A program made the position numbers and the translations under genes. Below, piece after piece: positions 16,417 to 26,713 of a stretch of DNA of 35,801 bases. Source of the DNA: an uncultured Prevotella sp. (GTDB lineage Bacteria; Bacteroidota; Bacteroidia; Bacteroidales; Bacteroidaceae); NCBI GenBank assembly GCA_905236455.1, contig CAJOPT010000035.1:1-35801 (forward strand), in the 5' to 3' direction. The notes beneath the pieces were generated by a model that saw only the letters and a list, made by a program, of their open reading frames with translations, was not told the DNA's origin and searched no databases. The first letter of the stretch is position 1. Each line of letters begins with the position of its first letter.

Positions 16417-19284
16417 TCAGTTTTTATCAAATACCCTGTTGAGGTATTTGCCGGTATAGCTTTGAGAGCATTTCGCAACCTCCTCTGGAGTGCCGGCACA
16501 TACTATCTCTCCTCCTTTGTTTCCGCCTTCCGGTCCGAGGTCAATGATATAATCGGCACATTTGATAATCTCGAGATTGTGCTCAATTACTATTATGGAA
16601 TGTCCGCGATTGATTAGCGAAGTAAAGGCATTAAGCAGTCGTTTGATATCGTGGAAGTGCAGACCGGTGGTTGGCTCATCGAAGATAAACAGTGACGGCT
16701 CCTGTCGTTCCTGTCCTATGAAATACGCCAATTTGACACGTTGGTTCTCTCCGCCAGAGAGTGACGATGAGTTCTGTCCGAGTTTGATATATCCCAGTCC
16801 GACATCCTCCAACGGCTTTAATCTGTCTACGATAGCTTTCTTCTCATATCTCTGGAAGAATGTGATAGCCTCCGACACTGTCATGTTAAGCACGTCGTTG
16901 ATATTTTTCTCATGGAAGCGTACCTCAAGGATGTCTTTCTTGAACCGTTCGCCATGACACTCCTCACATTCCAGTACAAGGTCAGCCATAAACTGCATCT
17001 CCACGGTGATGACACCGGCGCCTTTGCACTCCTCACATCTGCCACCCTCGGCATTGAAGGAGAAATATTGTGGACTGAATCCCATCTGTTTTGACAGTGC
17101 TTGCTCGGAATAGAGCTGTCGTATGGCATCGTATGCCTTTACGTACGTGGCTGGGTTTGACCGTGTGCTCTTGCCGATAGGGTTCTGGTCGACGAACTCC
17201 ACATGCTTTATTTGTTGCCAGTCGCCCTCTAATCCAAGATATTCGCCTGGAATGTCGGCAACCTCATCCAAGTGACGTTTTAATGCAGGGTAGAGGATGC
17301 CCTTTACCAATGATGACTTTCCTGATCCGGACACACCTGTAATAACGTTCAGTACATTAAGCGGGAACTTTACGTTGATGCCTCTAAGGTTGTTCATTCT
17401 ACAGCCCTTCAGCTCAATGGCGAGGTTCCATGGTCTGCGTGTCTTGGGAATCTCTATAGTCTCATTACCTGTAAGGTATCTCACGGTGTGGCTGTTTGGA
17501 AAATCCTTTAATATATCCTTACTGGAAATTGAATTCCAGTTACCTTCAAACACGATTTCCCCGCCAAGGCGTCCCGCATCCGGTCCCACGTCAATGATAT
17601 AGTCTGCTGCCCGCATGATATCCTCGTCGTGCTCTACCACAATAACAGTGTTGCCCTGTTCTCTCAATTCCTTGAGTACATGTATAAGTCTTTCAGAGTC
17701 TCTGCTATGAAGTCCAATAGACGGCTCATCGAGGATATATAGTGAGCCGACGAGAGAGCTTCCAAGTGATGTGGTCAGGTTTATGCGCTGGCTCTCACCG
17801 CCAGACAAAGTGTTTGACGGACGGTTGAGGGTAAGGTACCCCAGTCCCACGTCAAGGAGAAACTGAAGTCTGTTCTTTATCTCAGTAAGAAGGCGTTTGC
17901 CCACTTCGGCTTCATGCTCATCCAATGGCAGGTTGTCAAACCATTCCTTCAGATATTTTACCGGCATCTCCACCAGTTCAGTGATGCTTTTGCCGTTGAT
18001 CTTTACGTAAGTAGCCTCTTTCTTCAGGCGTGTACCCCGGCAGTCAGGACAAATCGTCTTTCCTCTGTAGCGGCTCATCATGACACGATACTGAATCTTA
18101 TATTGATTTTCCTTTACCATGTGGAAGAAAGAGTCAATAGACACTTGCTCGTGAATATCTTTTGATTTGTCGCTGGGGAGACCATGCCACAACATGTCTT
18201 TCTCTTTCTGTGTCAGCTCAAGATAAGGTTTGAATATCGGGAAGTCATCCTTGGCAGCTCTCCGGCAGAACTCCTCACGCCATATACCCATCTTCTCACC
18301 GTGCCAACATTGCACGCAACCATCGTAGACAGAAAGTGTGGAGTTCGGTATGACCAGTTTCTCATCAATGCCGATAATGCTGCCAAATCCCTCACAAGTG
18401 GGACAAGCCCCGAGTGGTGAGTTGAAAGAGAACATATTGTCATTTGGCTCCTCAAAGGTGATACCGTCAGCCTCGTATTCCATTGAGAAGTCATATGCGA
18501 TATTTGATGGCAGGAATATAAGTCTGCATGTCCCATGTCCCTCATAGAAAGCTGTCTCACAGGAGTCCGTGAGACGTGAGATACTGCTTTTCTCGTCATC
18601 CACAGACATTCTGTCGATTACCAGATACAGATTGTCTGCCTTGACCTGCTCCGGCGACATCTGTCCGAGGAACTCGTCGATGCGCCAGAAATTAGAAGAG
18701 TCATCGGTGGCAGGGATATGAGATGTACCTTGATAGAATATACGTGTATAGCCCTGTTGTATCTCCATCTCCAGCTGGTGCTGAAGAGTACGTCCCTCGG
18801 GAATGATAAGAGGAGCGAGCACACAGAACCTTGTACCTTTGGAAAATGATAGCACACAACGGATAATGTCATCCGTTGTGTGCTTCCTTACTTCTTTTCC
18901 GCTTATTGGTGAAAATGTCTTTCCTATGCGGGCATACAATAGCCGCATATACTCATAGATTTCTGTAGATGTCCCTACGGTGGAACGAGGGTTACGGGAA
19001 ATAACTTTCTGTTCAATGGCTATGGCTGGTGGGAGACCTTTTATAAAGTCACATTCCGGCTTTGACATTCTTCCCATGAACTGTCGCGCGTAGGAGGACA
19101 GGCTCTCCACATATCTGCGTTGTCCTTCTGCATATAAGGTGTCGAATGCCAGTGATGATTTTCCGGAACCAGACACACCGGATATTACAACCAGTTTGTT
19201 ATGTGGAATGTTGACGCTTATATTCTTTAGGTTGTTTACCCTTGCGCCTTTAACCTCGATGTATCCTTTTTCCGTCTTGTCCAT
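16417..19284 (-). CDS. uvrA: Excinuclease ABC subunit A
   Basis: UvrA is the damage-recognition ATPase of nucleotide excision repair. It dimerises and loads UvrB on lesions. The protein has 955 residues with two ABC modules. Walker A 1 is GVSGSGKSS (36-44) and a second GVSGSGKSS lies in the C-terminal half. There are two signatures, [11 protein letters not shown] and [11 protein letters not shown]. Zinc motifs include [16 protein letters not shown] and the paired CEEC/CEEC of the C-terminal zinc finger that touches DNA. The gene starts 35 bp downstream of the NfnAB-like fusion gene and may share its transcript. A perfect 14-bp inverted repeat lies within the coding sequence at 18851-18884. 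Confidence 0.97.
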   Translation of the reverse strand: MDKTEKGYIEVKGARVNNLKNISVNIPHNKLVVISGVSGSGKSSLAFDTLYAEGQRRYVESLSSYARQFMGRMSKPECDFIKGLPPAIAIEQKVISRNPRSTVGTSTEIYEYMRLLYARIGKTFSPISGKEVRKHTTDDIIRCVLSFSKGTRFCVLAPLIIPEGRTLQHQLEMEIQQGYTRIFYQGTSHIPATDDSSNFWRIDEFLGQMSPEQVKADNLYLVIDRMSVDDEKSSISRLTDSCETAFYEGHGTCRLIFLPSNIAYDFSMEYEADGITFEEPNDNMFSFNSPLGACPTCEGFGSIIGIDEKLVIPNSTLSVYDGCVQCWHGEKMGIWREEFCRRAAKDDFPIFKPYLELTQKEKDMLWHGLPSDKSKDIHEQVSIDSFFHMVKENQYKIQYRVMMSRYRGKTICPDCRGTRLKKEATYVKINGKSITELVEMPVKYLKEWFDNLPLDEHEAEVGKRLLTEIKNRLQFLLDVGLGYLTLNRPSNTLSGGESQRINLTTSLGSSLVGSLYILDEPSIGLHSRDSERLIHVLKELREQGNTVIVVEHDEDIMRAADYIIDVGPDAGRLGGEIVFEGNWNSISSKDILKDFPNSHTVRYLTGNETIEIPKTRRPWNLAIELKGCRMNNLRGINVKFPLNVLNVITGVSGSGKSSLVKGILYPALKRHLDEVADIPGEYLGLEGDWQQIKHVEFVDQNPIGKSTRSNPATYVKAYDAIRQLYSEQALSKQMGFSPQYFSFNAEGGRCEECKGAGVITVEMQFMADLVLECEECHGERFKKDILEVRFHEKNINDVLNMTVSEAITFFQRYEKKAIVDRLKPLEDVGLGYIKLGQNSSSLSGGENQRVKLAYFIGQERQEPSLFIFDEPTTGLHFHDIKRLLNAFTSLINRGHSIIVIEHNLEIIKCADYIIDLGPEGGNKGGEIVCAGTPEEVAKCSQSYTGKYLNRVFDKN
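18851..18884. repeat. Perfect 14-bp inverted repeat inside uvrA
   Basis: AGCACACAACGGAT (18851-18864) and its exact complement (18871-18884) flank a 6-nt spacer. It lies in codons for about residues 134-145 ([12 protein letters not shown]). The stem would form in both DNA and mRNA. Function is unknown, and the peptide it encodes does not look inserted. Confidence 0.8.
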
Positions 19285-19319
19285 AGTCTCCCTTAGCCAA
19301 CAAAATCAGAGCTTTGTGA

Positions 19320-21686
19320 TTATTCGCCCTTCAATTGCTTGTCCATATTCTCCGCAGCTCGCCTGCCATCACCCATGGCGAGGATTACGGTAGCACCGCC
19401 GCGTACGATGTCACCGCCGGCAAAAATCGTAGGACGTGAGCTTTGCATACCTTCATTGACGGCAATAGTGTTCTTACGTCCAAGCTCAAGACCCTTGACA
19501 GACTTCGGGACAAGAGGATTTGGAGACACGCCTACTGCGACAACAACCTGGTCTACTTCCAGCTCAACGGTCTTTCCCTCCACGGGAACAGGAGAGCGTC
19601 GTCCGCTGGCATCAGGCTCGCCGAGTTCCATCACCTGTAGTATGGCAGCACATACCGCGCCATTCTCGTCGGCTTTGTACTCAATAGGATTATGTAATGT
19701 CAGGAAGGTAATACCCTCTTCCTTAGCATGCTTTACCTCCTCAAGACGTGCCGGCATCTCCGCCTCACTTCGCCTATAAACCAATGTGACATCAGCACCG
19801 AGACGTTTTGCGGTACGACATGAGTCCATAGCAGTATTGCCGCCACCGACAACAAGTACTTTCTTACCCAAGTTGATAGGAGTGTCTGTCGTTGGGTTGG
19901 CAGCGTCCATGAGGTTTACACGTGTGAGATATTCGTTGGAAGACATGATGTTTATAGCGTTTTCACCAGGGATGTTCATGAAGTTAGGAAGTCCGGCACC
20001 AGATCCAACGAAGATTCCCTTGAAACCCTGTGCCTCCAGTTCATCAATACTGATGGTCTTGCCTACGATAACATCCGTTTGGAAGTGTACACCCATCTTG
20101 CGTAGGTTTTCTATCTCGACGTCAACAATAGCATTTGGCAGACGGAACTCTGGAATACCGTATTTCAATACGCCACCGATCTCATGCAAGGCCTCGAAGA
20201 CATATACGTCATAGCCTTTCTTTACCATGTCACCCGCAAAGGATAATCCGGAAGGACCAGAGCCGACAACAGCTATCTTGATACCATTTGCCGGTGCTAA
20301 CTCTGGTAAAGAGATGTTTCCGCTCTCACGCTCATAGTCAGCGGCAAAACGCTCCAGATAGCCAATAGCCACGGCTGGCTCGTTCATCTTCAGGTGAATA
20401 CATTTGCTCTCACACTGTTTTTCCTGAGGACAAACACGTCCACAGACAGCTGGCAAGGCAGAGGTGTGTTTCAATACCTTTGCGGCGGCAAGGAACTCGC
20501 CACGTTCAATATTCTTGATGAAAGATGGAATATTGATGTTTACCGGACAGCCTTCCACACAAGTAGGCTTGGCACAGTCAAGACAGCGCTTAGCCTCAAG
20601 GAGTGCCATCTCTGGTGTCAGACCAATGTTGACCTCTTCGGTACGAGTAGTCGCGCGGTAAACTGGATCCAACTCCGGCATCTTCACTCGCTCTATCTGG
20701 GTGCGCTCCTTCGGTTTCATTGATTTGCGCAGCTCAGCACGCCATTCTGCATTGCGATCTGTGAGTGTCGCGATGTCAGTGTCTTGTGCGTTTTGTGTCT
20801 CTCCGGAATCTCCGGCTTGTCTGGAGTCTTTTGGCTTCTCTTGGCTTTCAGAGTCATTGGCAAGATGGTCTTCAAAGTGCTCAAGCTCTTCTTGCTCAGC
20901 ACGCTTGAATGTTCCCATGCGTTTGAACATCTCGTCCCAGTCTACTAACGCTCCGTCAAACTCAGGACCGTCGATACATACGAATTTTGTCTTACCGCCA
21001 ATAGTGAGACGGCAGGCGCCACACATGCCAGTGCCGTCAACCATAATAGTATTCAGTGACACCTCACATGGAATATTGTATTTCTGTGCGGTGAGGTTAG
21101 AGAACTTCATCATGATAGGAGGTCCGATAGCAAAAATCTTATCGACATGCTCTTCCTGTTGGATAAATTTCTCTATGCCAACGGTAACCACGCCTTTCTC
21201 ACCATAAGAGCCGTCATCTGTCATGATTATAACCTCATCAGAAGATTCCCTGACTTTATCCTCGAGAATAATCAAATCCTTGCTTCTTCCCGCAAGAACA
21301 GAGAGGACACGGTTGCCTGCGGCCTTCAATGCCTGTATAATTGGCAGCATAGGAGCAACGCCGACACCACCTCCGGCACATACGACGGTACCGAAGTTCT
21401 CGATATGTGTCGGATTTCCAAGCGGTCCAACCACGTCGGTGACGAAGTCACCAGGGTTCAAGTCACACAGTTTGATACTTGACAAGCCTACTTTCTGCAC
21501 AACGAGTGTGATAGTACCCTTTTCAATGTCTGCGTCAGCGATTGTAAGCGGCATGCGCTCACCTTTCTTTCCCACACGTACGATTACGAAGTTACCTGCC
21601 TTACGGCTTTTTGCAATTAGCGGAGCCTCTATTTCAAAGAGAAACACTTTCTCTGAGAATTGCTCCTTACGGATAATCTTATTCAT
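19320..21686 (-). CDS. Fused NfnAB-like flavoprotein (ferredoxin-NADP reductase alpha + GltD-like NADPH oxidoreductase)
   Basis: This is a 788-residue fusion of two electron-transfer proteins. Residues 1 to about 265 are a ferredoxin-NADP-reductase-type subunit, with FAD/NAD-binding [13 protein letters not shown] from 103 and a [2Fe-2S] set Cys222, Cys225 and Cys237. Residues from about 310 match the small subunit of NADPH glutamate synthase: [4Fe-4S] cysteines 368/371/376/380 and 415/419/425/429, FAD-binding GSGPSG at 475-480, and NADPH-binding GGGNTA at 614-619. Related proteins act as NADH-dependent ferredoxin:NADP oxidoreductase or as sulfide dehydrogenase. Automated annotation often calls such fusions DHOD-B/glutamate synthase. 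No gltB or pyrD partner lies nearby. The linker (275-310) is charged and may carry a decayed mobile element. Confidence 0.88.
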   Translation of the reverse strand: MNKIIRKEQFSEKVFLFEIEAPLIAKSRKAGNFVIVRVGKKGERMPLTIADADIEKGTITLVVQKVGLSSIKLCDLNPGDFVTDVVGPLGNPTHIENFGTVVCAGGGVGVAPMLPIIQALKAAGNRVLSVLAGRSKDLIILEDKVRESSDEVIIMTDDGSYGEKGVVTVGIEKFIQQEEHVDKIFAIGPPIMMKFSNLTAQKYNIPCEVSLNTIMVDGTGMCGACRLTIGGKTKFVCIDGPEFDGALVDWDEMFKRMGTFKRAEQEELEHFEDHLANDSESQEKPKDSRQAGDSGETQNAQDTDIATLTDRNAEWRAELRKSMKPKERTQIERVKMPELDPVYRATTRTEEVNIGLTPEMALLEAKRCLDCAKPTCVEGCPVNINIPSFIKNIERGEFLAAAKVLKHTSALPAVCGRVCPQEKQCESKCIHLKMNEPAVAIGYLERFAADYERESGNISLPELAPANGIKIAVVGSGPSGLSFAGDMVKKGYDVYVFEALHEIGGVLKYGIPEFRLPNAIVDVEIENLRKMGVHFQTDVIVGKTISIDELEAQGFKGIFVGSGAGLPNFMNIPGENAINIMSSNEYLTRVNLMDAANPTTDTPINLGKKVLVVGGGNTAMDSCRTAKRLGADVTLVYRRSEAEMPARLEEVKHAKEEGITFLTLHNPIEYKADENGAVCAAILQVMELGEPDASGRRSPVPVEGKTVELEVDQVVVAVGVSPNPLVPKSVKGLELGRKNTIAVNEGMQSSRPTIFAGGDIVRGGATVILAMGDGRRAAENMDKQLKGE

Positions 21687-21717
21687 CTTGTTCGGTATTT
21701 CTGTTAAATGAATGCTG

Positions 21718-21725
21718 CAAAGATA
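21718..21725 (-). promoter_or_regulatory. -7 element of the NfnAB-like gene promoter
   Basis: TATCTTTG on the minus strand lies 31 nt upstream of the ATG. The -33 site is T-rich and weak. Confidence 0.6.
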
Positions 21726-21765
21726 GTAAAAAATGGAATAATGGAAAAACGAATGACAGAAAAAG

Positions 21766-23433
21766 TTACCTTTTTACGGTGAACTGTCCTATTCTGTGCG
21801 TTATTCCTTTCTTATTCAGACTTCTGATAATATAGACTCCATTAGGAACATTACGGATATCAATGCTTTTCCTGTTGTATGGCATTGTAGCGATGATAGA
21901 GCCTTGCAGAGTCTCTATGGTAATGTATTTGGCATCAAGCACATTGCCGTCATCAGGCATCTGAAGAGTATTACCGTCGTTCTTCAGCATCCTTCTGCCA
22001 TTGCCTCTTGCTTTCTGGAAGCTTTGAGTTGGTTCACTCTCATTACCGTAGCGGTCCATAGCTGTGACTGCATAGAACATCTCCTCACCAACACCAACGG
22101 TAATAGTGTTGCCGGTATAGCGTTGCCTTATCAAATTCCTGCCGTCGTTAATGTCTACAGGGTAGTGCTTGGATGCATATATATTATAATAAGGTGACAC
22201 ACCTGTCCATGACAATTGTGTGCTATTTCCATATTCTACATTGAAATCCGATGGAGCTGTAGGCTTTGATACCTTATACCATGTCATTGGTGGGACGAGG
22301 GCAGGGTAGAGATCTACGTATCTACATACGTAATTGTATATTCCCTTCGTGTTATCCGTGAAAAACTTACTTCTGAAATACGTATGTCCCAGACCTAACT
22401 GGCGTAGTACATGCAACTCGCGTGAGACGTCTGACAGTTGCCATTTCCCCTCTCTTGGGTCAAGGAAATAGATCCCAAGTCCGGGAGCTACCATCTTGCC
22501 ATAAGAATAGTTTGCCCAGTCGGCAGCGAATGGGAAAAACTGGTCATTGCGGAAATACATCATTGGATAGAGCTGATCCATCAGTCCGTCGCGGAGCCAT
22601 CCTTGTGCGTCTTGACACACAGCGTGCCATGCGTTCCATCCATGTGAGGAATATCTGCTGAGGTCGGAGAATTTTCCCACTGGCGAGCAACTCATCTTTA
22701 CCCATGGCTTCTGCTCCTTTACTGCTTTGTTGATGGCTTGGACAATACGGGTGATATGCTCTCTTCCTTGTGAGCGTGATACTGTTATCTTCCATGTCTC
22801 AGGATAGCGTATATAGTCCAGATGTATTCCGTCAATGTCATAATTTCTTGTTATCTCTGCGCATATCTTTGCAAGATAAGGGGCAGTTCCAGGATGTTCG
22901 GGATTAAGATAACCCTCATCGCCAATCTTTCGTACCAGCTCAGGGTGAGTACTTCGTAAATGCTTACATCCCGCTTTGTTCCATTTCCCTATTGGGATGG
23001 TGACTACCCACGCATGGCACTCCATGCCCCTGCGGTGACACTCCTCTATGGCAAACTTAAGAGCGTCATATCCCGGTGATACACCAGGGTTACCAGACAG
23101 GCAACCGTCCCATGGCTCTATTACAGACGGATATATAGTTGTTGCTCTCACACGTGTCTGTATCAACACAGTATTTATATTTGCCCTTTGCAGTTGGTCA
23201 AGAATATTACGTAATTCCTGTTTCTGCTTCTCTACAGACTCAGGTGAGCTTTGCCTTGCGAAGGAGTGAGGCCAGTCAATTCCTCCTATTGTAGTGAGCC
23301 ACATTGCCCTTATCTCATACTTTGGAGAGTGGAAAATTGCCAAGTCGCCGCTCTCGGTCTGAGCTTTTGTGGCAAGTGGGAAGATACATAGAAAAGAAAG
23401 AATGTAGGATATATATATAATGAATTTATTCAT
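21766..23433 (-). CDS. Secreted family 10-like glycoside hydrolase (GHL10/DUF187) with T9SS-like tail
   Basis: This is a predicted exported protein of about 555 residues. The start is the ATG of MNKFIIYISY. An upstream TTG start would lie within the promoter. A signal peptide ends near TKAQ. The catalytic-like TIM barrel carries EIRAMWLTTIGGIDWP, NTVLIQTRVRA and GIHLDYIRYP, hallmarks of the GHL10 (YngK/DUF187) family. A fibronectin-III-like segment follows (PSDFNVEYGNSTQLSWTG). The C-terminus (VPNGVYIIRS to IGQFTVKR) resembles a type IX secretion sorting domain, implying surface display or release. The substrate is unknown, possibly peptidoglycan or a polysaccharide. The gene is divergent from cstA. 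Confidence 0.87.
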   Translation of the reverse strand: MNKFIIYISYILSFLCIFPLATKAQTESGDLAIFHSPKYEIRAMWLTTIGGIDWPHSFARQSSPESVEKQKQELRNILDQLQRANINTVLIQTRVRATTIYPSVIEPWDGCLSGNPGVSPGYDALKFAIEECHRRGMECHAWVVTIPIGKWNKAGCKHLRSTHPELVRKIGDEGYLNPEHPGTAPYLAKICAEITRNYDIDGIHLDYIRYPETWKITVSRSQGREHITRIVQAINKAVKEQKPWVKMSCSPVGKFSDLSRYSSHGWNAWHAVCQDAQGWLRDGLMDQLYPMMYFRNDQFFPFAADWANYSYGKMVAPGLGIYFLDPREGKWQLSDVSRELHVLRQLGLGHTYFRSKFFTDNTKGIYNYVCRYVDLYPALVPPMTWYKVSKPTAPSDFNVEYGNSTQLSWTGVSPYYNIYASKHYPVDINDGRNLIRQRYTGNTITVGVGEEMFYAVTAMDRYGNESEPTQSFQKARGNGRRMLKNDGNTLQMPDDGNVLDAKYITIETLQGSIIATMPYNRKSIDIRNVPNGVYIIRSLNKKGITHRIGQFTVKR

Positions 23434-23451
23434 AACAGGTGAATTTTCGGG

Positions 23452-23459
23452 CAAAGGTA
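23452..23459 (-). promoter_or_regulatory. -7 element of the GHL10 gene promoter
   Basis: TACCTTTG on the minus strand lies 18 nt upstream of the chosen ATG and rules out the more distal TTG start. The -33 position is weak. Confidence 0.6.
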
Positions 23460-23500
23460 CAATAATATATTAAGAATTACGAATGAAGAGTTGAAAATTA

Positions 23501-23532
23501 TTTGTTTAAATCATAAAATAGTTGTACATTTG
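23501..23532 (+). promoter_or_regulatory. cstA promoter
   Basis: TTTG (23501-23504) and TACATTTG (23525-23532) are separated by exactly 20 nt. This places transcription start near 23539 and fixes the cstA start at 23557. Confidence 0.8.
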
Positions 23533-23556
23533 CATCGTTTTATAGAATATACTAAT

Positions 23557-25089
23557 ATGATATCATTTGCAATATCCCTTCTTGCCCTCGTCCTTGGCTA
23601 TGTGCTATATGGACGTTTCGTGGAAAGAGTATTCTCCCCAGACAATCGACCTACTCCTGCCGTAACAATGGCTGATGGAGTAGATTATGTGGCTATGCCT
23701 AATTGGAAAGTATTCATGATCCAGTTTCTTAACATCGCGGGAACAGGGCCAATCTTTGGTGCAATAATGGGTGCCTGGTATGGTCCATACGCATATTTGT
23801 GGATTGTTATTGGATGTATTTTCGCAGGAGCGACGCATGACTACCTTAGCGGAATGCTGTCTTTGCGTAATGGCGGAGCAAGTCTTCCCGAACTCATTGG
23901 CAAGTATCTTGGTAAGACGACCAAGACCATAATGTTGGTGTTCTCGGTCTTTCTTCTTGTTATGGTCGGAGTGGTGTTTGTGTATAGTCCGGCATTGCTT
24001 TTGGGTGACATGGCAGGCTCTGTAATCACATGGGTAGTAGTAATCTTTTTATATTACATACTTGCGACGATGTTGCCAATCGACAAGATTATCGGAAAGT
24101 TCTATCCGTTATTTGCCATCGCTTTGCTTTTTATGGCATTGGCATTGCTTGTGGTACTGTTCATTAAAACTCCAGATATACCAGAGATATGGAGTAATCT
24201 TGATATGTGCAACAGGAATGAGCCACAGTCGTTGTTAGGTACGGCTGCATTCTTCGAGAAGAACCCTATATTCCCATGTCTCTTCCTTACCATTGCATGT
24301 GGAGCTATCAGTGGCTTCCATGCGACGCAGAGTCCATTGATGGCTCGTTGCATGAAAGAAGAGAAGGCCGGTCGTCCTATTTTCTATGGCTCTATGATAA
24401 CAGAAGGTTGCGTGGCTCTGATCTGGGCTACGGTGTCATCATATTTCTTCTATTATGGAGGCTGGAAGGAAGTCGCAGACCCGCAGGTTGTGTCTGCGTT
24501 CCTGGCACAAGCAGGAGAGCCTGGAGGAAAGACCCTTATTCAGTTCTTCTCCGCACCGAAGGTAGTTGAGATAATCTGCTCTGGATGGTTGGGTGTCTTT
24601 GGAGGTGTTCTTGCCGTTATCGGAGTGGTTGCGGCACCGATTACCAGTGGTGACACCGCATTTAGGAGTGCCCGACTGATTATTGCCGAGGCTTTACATA
24701 TTGACCAGAAGTCGATAGCGAAGAGATTCCTGATTGCCATTCCAATGTTTCTTGCATCCCTTGCCTTGTTGATATGGCAGATGGAGAACCCTGATGGCTT
24801 TAATGTGATATGGCAATATTTCGGGTGGGCAAACCAAACCTTAGCAGTATTTACTCTATGGATGCTCACAGTATATCTGGCACAAAATAAGAAACCGTTT
24901 GTCATTACGCTGATACCGGCATTGTTTATGACAGTGGTATGTTCCACATTCCTTTTCGTTAGTCAGCAGGCATTAGGCTTAAACCAGACAATAGGATATG
25001 GCATAGGTGGTGTCATCTTGGTAACGGCATGTGTGTGGTTCTTTGTGTGGTATCGCAGGAGTATTGTAGCAAATGATATGATAGATTAA
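23557..25089 (+). CDS. cstA: Carbon starvation protein A family transporter
   Basis: This is a polytopic inner-membrane protein of 510 residues from the chosen ATG (MISFAISLLALV). The upstream extension in the open frame would precede the transcription start. The CstA signatures are present: a GPIFGAIMGAWYGP loop after the first helices, FAGATHDYLSGMLSLRNGG, SGFHATQSPLMARC, and APITSGDTAFRSARLIIAE. It is shorter than E. coli CstA (about 700 aa), as in the compact clade. Characterised CstA-family members import peptides or pyruvate, and the substrate here cannot be assigned. It heads a probable plus-strand operon through recR and beyond. Confidence 0.9.
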   Translation: MISFAISLLALVLGYVLYGRFVERVFSPDNRPTPAVTMADGVDYVAMPNWKVFMIQFLNIAGTGPIFGAIMGAWYGPYAYLWIVIGCIFAGATHDYLSGMLSLRNGGASLPELIGKYLGKTTKTIMLVFSVFLLVMVGVVFVYSPALLLGDMAGSVITWVVVIFLYYILATMLPIDKIIGKFYPLFAIALLFMALALLVVLFIKTPDIPEIWSNLDMCNRNEPQSLLGTAAFFEKNPIFPCLFLTIACGAISGFHATQSPLMARCMKEEKAGRPIFYGSMITEGCVALIWATVSSYFFYYGGWKEVADPQVVSAFLAQAGEPGGKTLIQFFSAPKVVEIICSGWLGVFGGVLAVIGVVAAPITSGDTAFRSARLIIAEALHIDQKSIAKRFLIAIPMFLASLALLIWQMENPDGFNVIWQYFGWANQTLAVFTLWMLTVYLAQNKKPFVITLIPALFMTVVCSTFLFVSQQALGLNQTIGYGIGGVILVTACVWFFVWYRRSIVANDMID

Positions 25090-25108
25090 TATTATAAAAT
25101 GTATAGAT

Positions 25109-25606
25109 ATGAGAAAGAAAGTCGCGCTGTTTGTCGCAGCATTTTTAATGACGCTGGCTGCTAATGCGCAGTTCCAGCAAGGGAAAGGTTATATCGGGGC
25201 ATCGCTGACAGGTCTCGATCTGAACTACAATGGTCTTAACGGATTTAACCTTGGAGCAGAGGCAAAGGCTGGATATTTGTTCTCTGATAACTTAATGCTT
25301 CTTGGCATGGCTGCTTACCAGCATAACGGCAGCGAGGGCGTGCCGGACTATTTTATGGCAGGTGCGGGTTTACGTTACTACATTGTTCAGAATGGTTTGT
25401 ATCTTGGTGTCAATGGAAAGTATGTGCATGCAAACACAAACTATAACGATGTGTTGCCAGGTGTTGAGGTAGGTTATGCCTTCTATATCAACCGTTCGGT
25501 TACGATAGAGCCGGCTATCTATTACGACCAGTCGTTAAAGAAGCACAGTGATTACTCTACTATAGGTGCGAAGATTGGTCTGGGTATCTATCTTTTTGAC
25601 GATTGA
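25109..25606 (+). CDS. Outer-membrane beta-barrel protein
   Basis: This is a 165-residue exported protein with a clear signal peptide ([21 protein letters not shown], cleavage after ANA). The mature part is rich in alternating aromatic/polar strands with Gly turns ([47 protein letters not shown]), matching a small 8-stranded porin-like barrel (PF13505 type). Its role is unknown. It starts 19 bp after cstA, and its TGA overlaps the recR ATG by one base (TGATG), so translational coupling with recR is likely. Confidence 0.82.
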   Translation: MRKKVALFVAAFLMTLAANAQFQQGKGYIGASLTGLDLNYNGLNGFNLGAEAKAGYLFSDNLMLLGMAAYQHNGSEGVPDYFMAGAGLRYYIVQNGLYLGVNGKYVHANTNYNDVLPGVEVGYAFYINRSVTIEPAIYYDQSLKKHSDYSTIGAKIGLGIYLFDD

Positions 25607-26214
25607 TGACCCAGCAATTCCCATCGCAACTGTTAGAGAAGGCAGTTAACGAGTTTTCTAAGTTACCAGGCGTTGGACGCAAGACGGCTCTTCGCTTGGT
25701 TCTTTATCTGCTCCGTCAGTCTCCAGAAGAGGTGGAGCGATTTGTTGACGCCGTCTCTGATATGAGGCGCGAGATAAAGTATTGCAAATGTTGCCATAAT
25801 ATCAGTGATACCGAGCTGTGTCCTATCTGTACGGATGAGCGCAGAGACAGCACAACGGTGTGTGTCGTTGAGAATATTCAGGATGTGATGGCAATAGAGA
25901 ACACCCAACAATATCATGGACTCTATCATGTCCTTGGCGGAGTAATCTCTCCCATGGACGGTATCGGTCCGGCTGATTTGGAAATTGACTCATTAGTGGA
26001 GCGTGTAGAACGAGGTGGTGTGGACGAGGTCATCTTGGCTTTGGCAAGTACCATGGAGGGAGATACGACTAATTTCTATATCAGCAGAAAATTGCCACAA
26101 GACAAAGTGCGTCTAAGTATCATTGCCCGTGGAATATCGGTAGGTGACGAGCTGGAATATACCGATGAGGTTACACTTGGCAGAAGTATCATAAACCGAA
26201 CACCGTTCGGGTAA
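25606..26214 (+). CDS. recR: Recombination protein RecR
   Basis: RecR works with RecO, and in some bacteria RecF, to load RecA on single-stranded DNA at gaps. The 202-residue length is typical. Order of domains: N-terminal helix-hairpin-helix ([20 protein letters not shown]), C4 zinc finger (CKCCHN and CPIC), Toprim domain ([14 protein letters not shown]), and the C-terminal [16 protein letters not shown] with a conserved RTPF ending. The start is the ATG overlapping the upstream stop. A TTG three bases earlier is less likely. Confidence 0.96.
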   Translation: MTQQFPSQLLEKAVNEFSKLPGVGRKTALRLVLYLLRQSPEEVERFVDAVSDMRREIKYCKCCHNISDTELCPICTDERRDSTTVCVVENIQDVMAIENTQQYHGLYHVLGGVISPMDGIGPADLEIDSLVERVERGGVDEVILALASTMEGDTTNFYISRKLPQDKVRLSIIARGISVGDELEYTDEVTLGRSIINRTPFG

Positions 26215-26251
26215 TGTGGAGTAATCTGCCGTACTGGAAATATTGAAGGAA

Positions 26252-26704
26252 ATGGACAAGACACAGAAGATTTTGAAAATACTAATGTTTGGTTCCCTGG
26301 CACTTTCGTTGCTGATAGTTGTCTTATACGAGTTTGACATTCTGGCACCTGGGGCATGGGAGCAAGACCGCTCATTGGTATTTGTGCTGACGACAGTGAT
26401 GGAGCTTGTCACGATATGTTTTATACCTCTGTCATTGTATATGTTTAAGATCGATATGGTGCATCGCTTACTAACTTCTGATAAGGAGCAGGCTCCGTCA
26501 AAGCTCCTTTTATGGGGGGCAGTGCGTATGTTGATGTTGTGTCTGCCAATGATTCTTAATACATTGTTTTATTATTTGACAGGATTGTCAGTCTCTTTTG
26601 GCTATATGGCTATTATATTGTTACTGTGCCTTTTGATGGTCTATCCCTCAAGGACGAGATGCTTTCAAGAGACAGAGACCGACAATAACGATAACAAAGA
26701 ATAG
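26252..26704 (+). CDS. Four-helix membrane protein of unknown function
   Basis: I do not recognise the family. From the ATG of MDKTQK (preceded by AAGGAA, a possible Shine-Dalgarno) the protein has 150 residues and four hydrophobic helices: ILMFGSLALSLLIVVLYEF, LVFVLTTVMELVTICFIPL, LLLWGAVRMLMLCLPMILN and FGYMAIILLLCLLMVYP. The C-terminus is acidic. It lies between recR (37 bp upstream) and a GT2 glycosyltransferase (9 bp downstream), so it is probably in the same operon. Nothing in its sequence indicates enzymatic activity. Confidence 0.75.
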   Translation: MDKTQKILKILMFGSLALSLLIVVLYEFDILAPGAWEQDRSLVFVLTTVMELVTICFIPLSLYMFKIDMVHRLLTSDKEQAPSKLLLWGAVRMLMLCLPMILNTLFYYLTGLSVSFGYMAIILLLCLLMVYPSRTRCFQETETDNNDNKE

Positions 26705-26713
26705 AGTTCAAAC

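Noticed and set aside
23434..23490. Upstream starts for the GHL10 gene (TTG at 23454) and for cstA (23491)
   Set aside because: Both would lie within or before the predicted promoters. The chosen ATGs give a clean signal peptide and a clean first helix.
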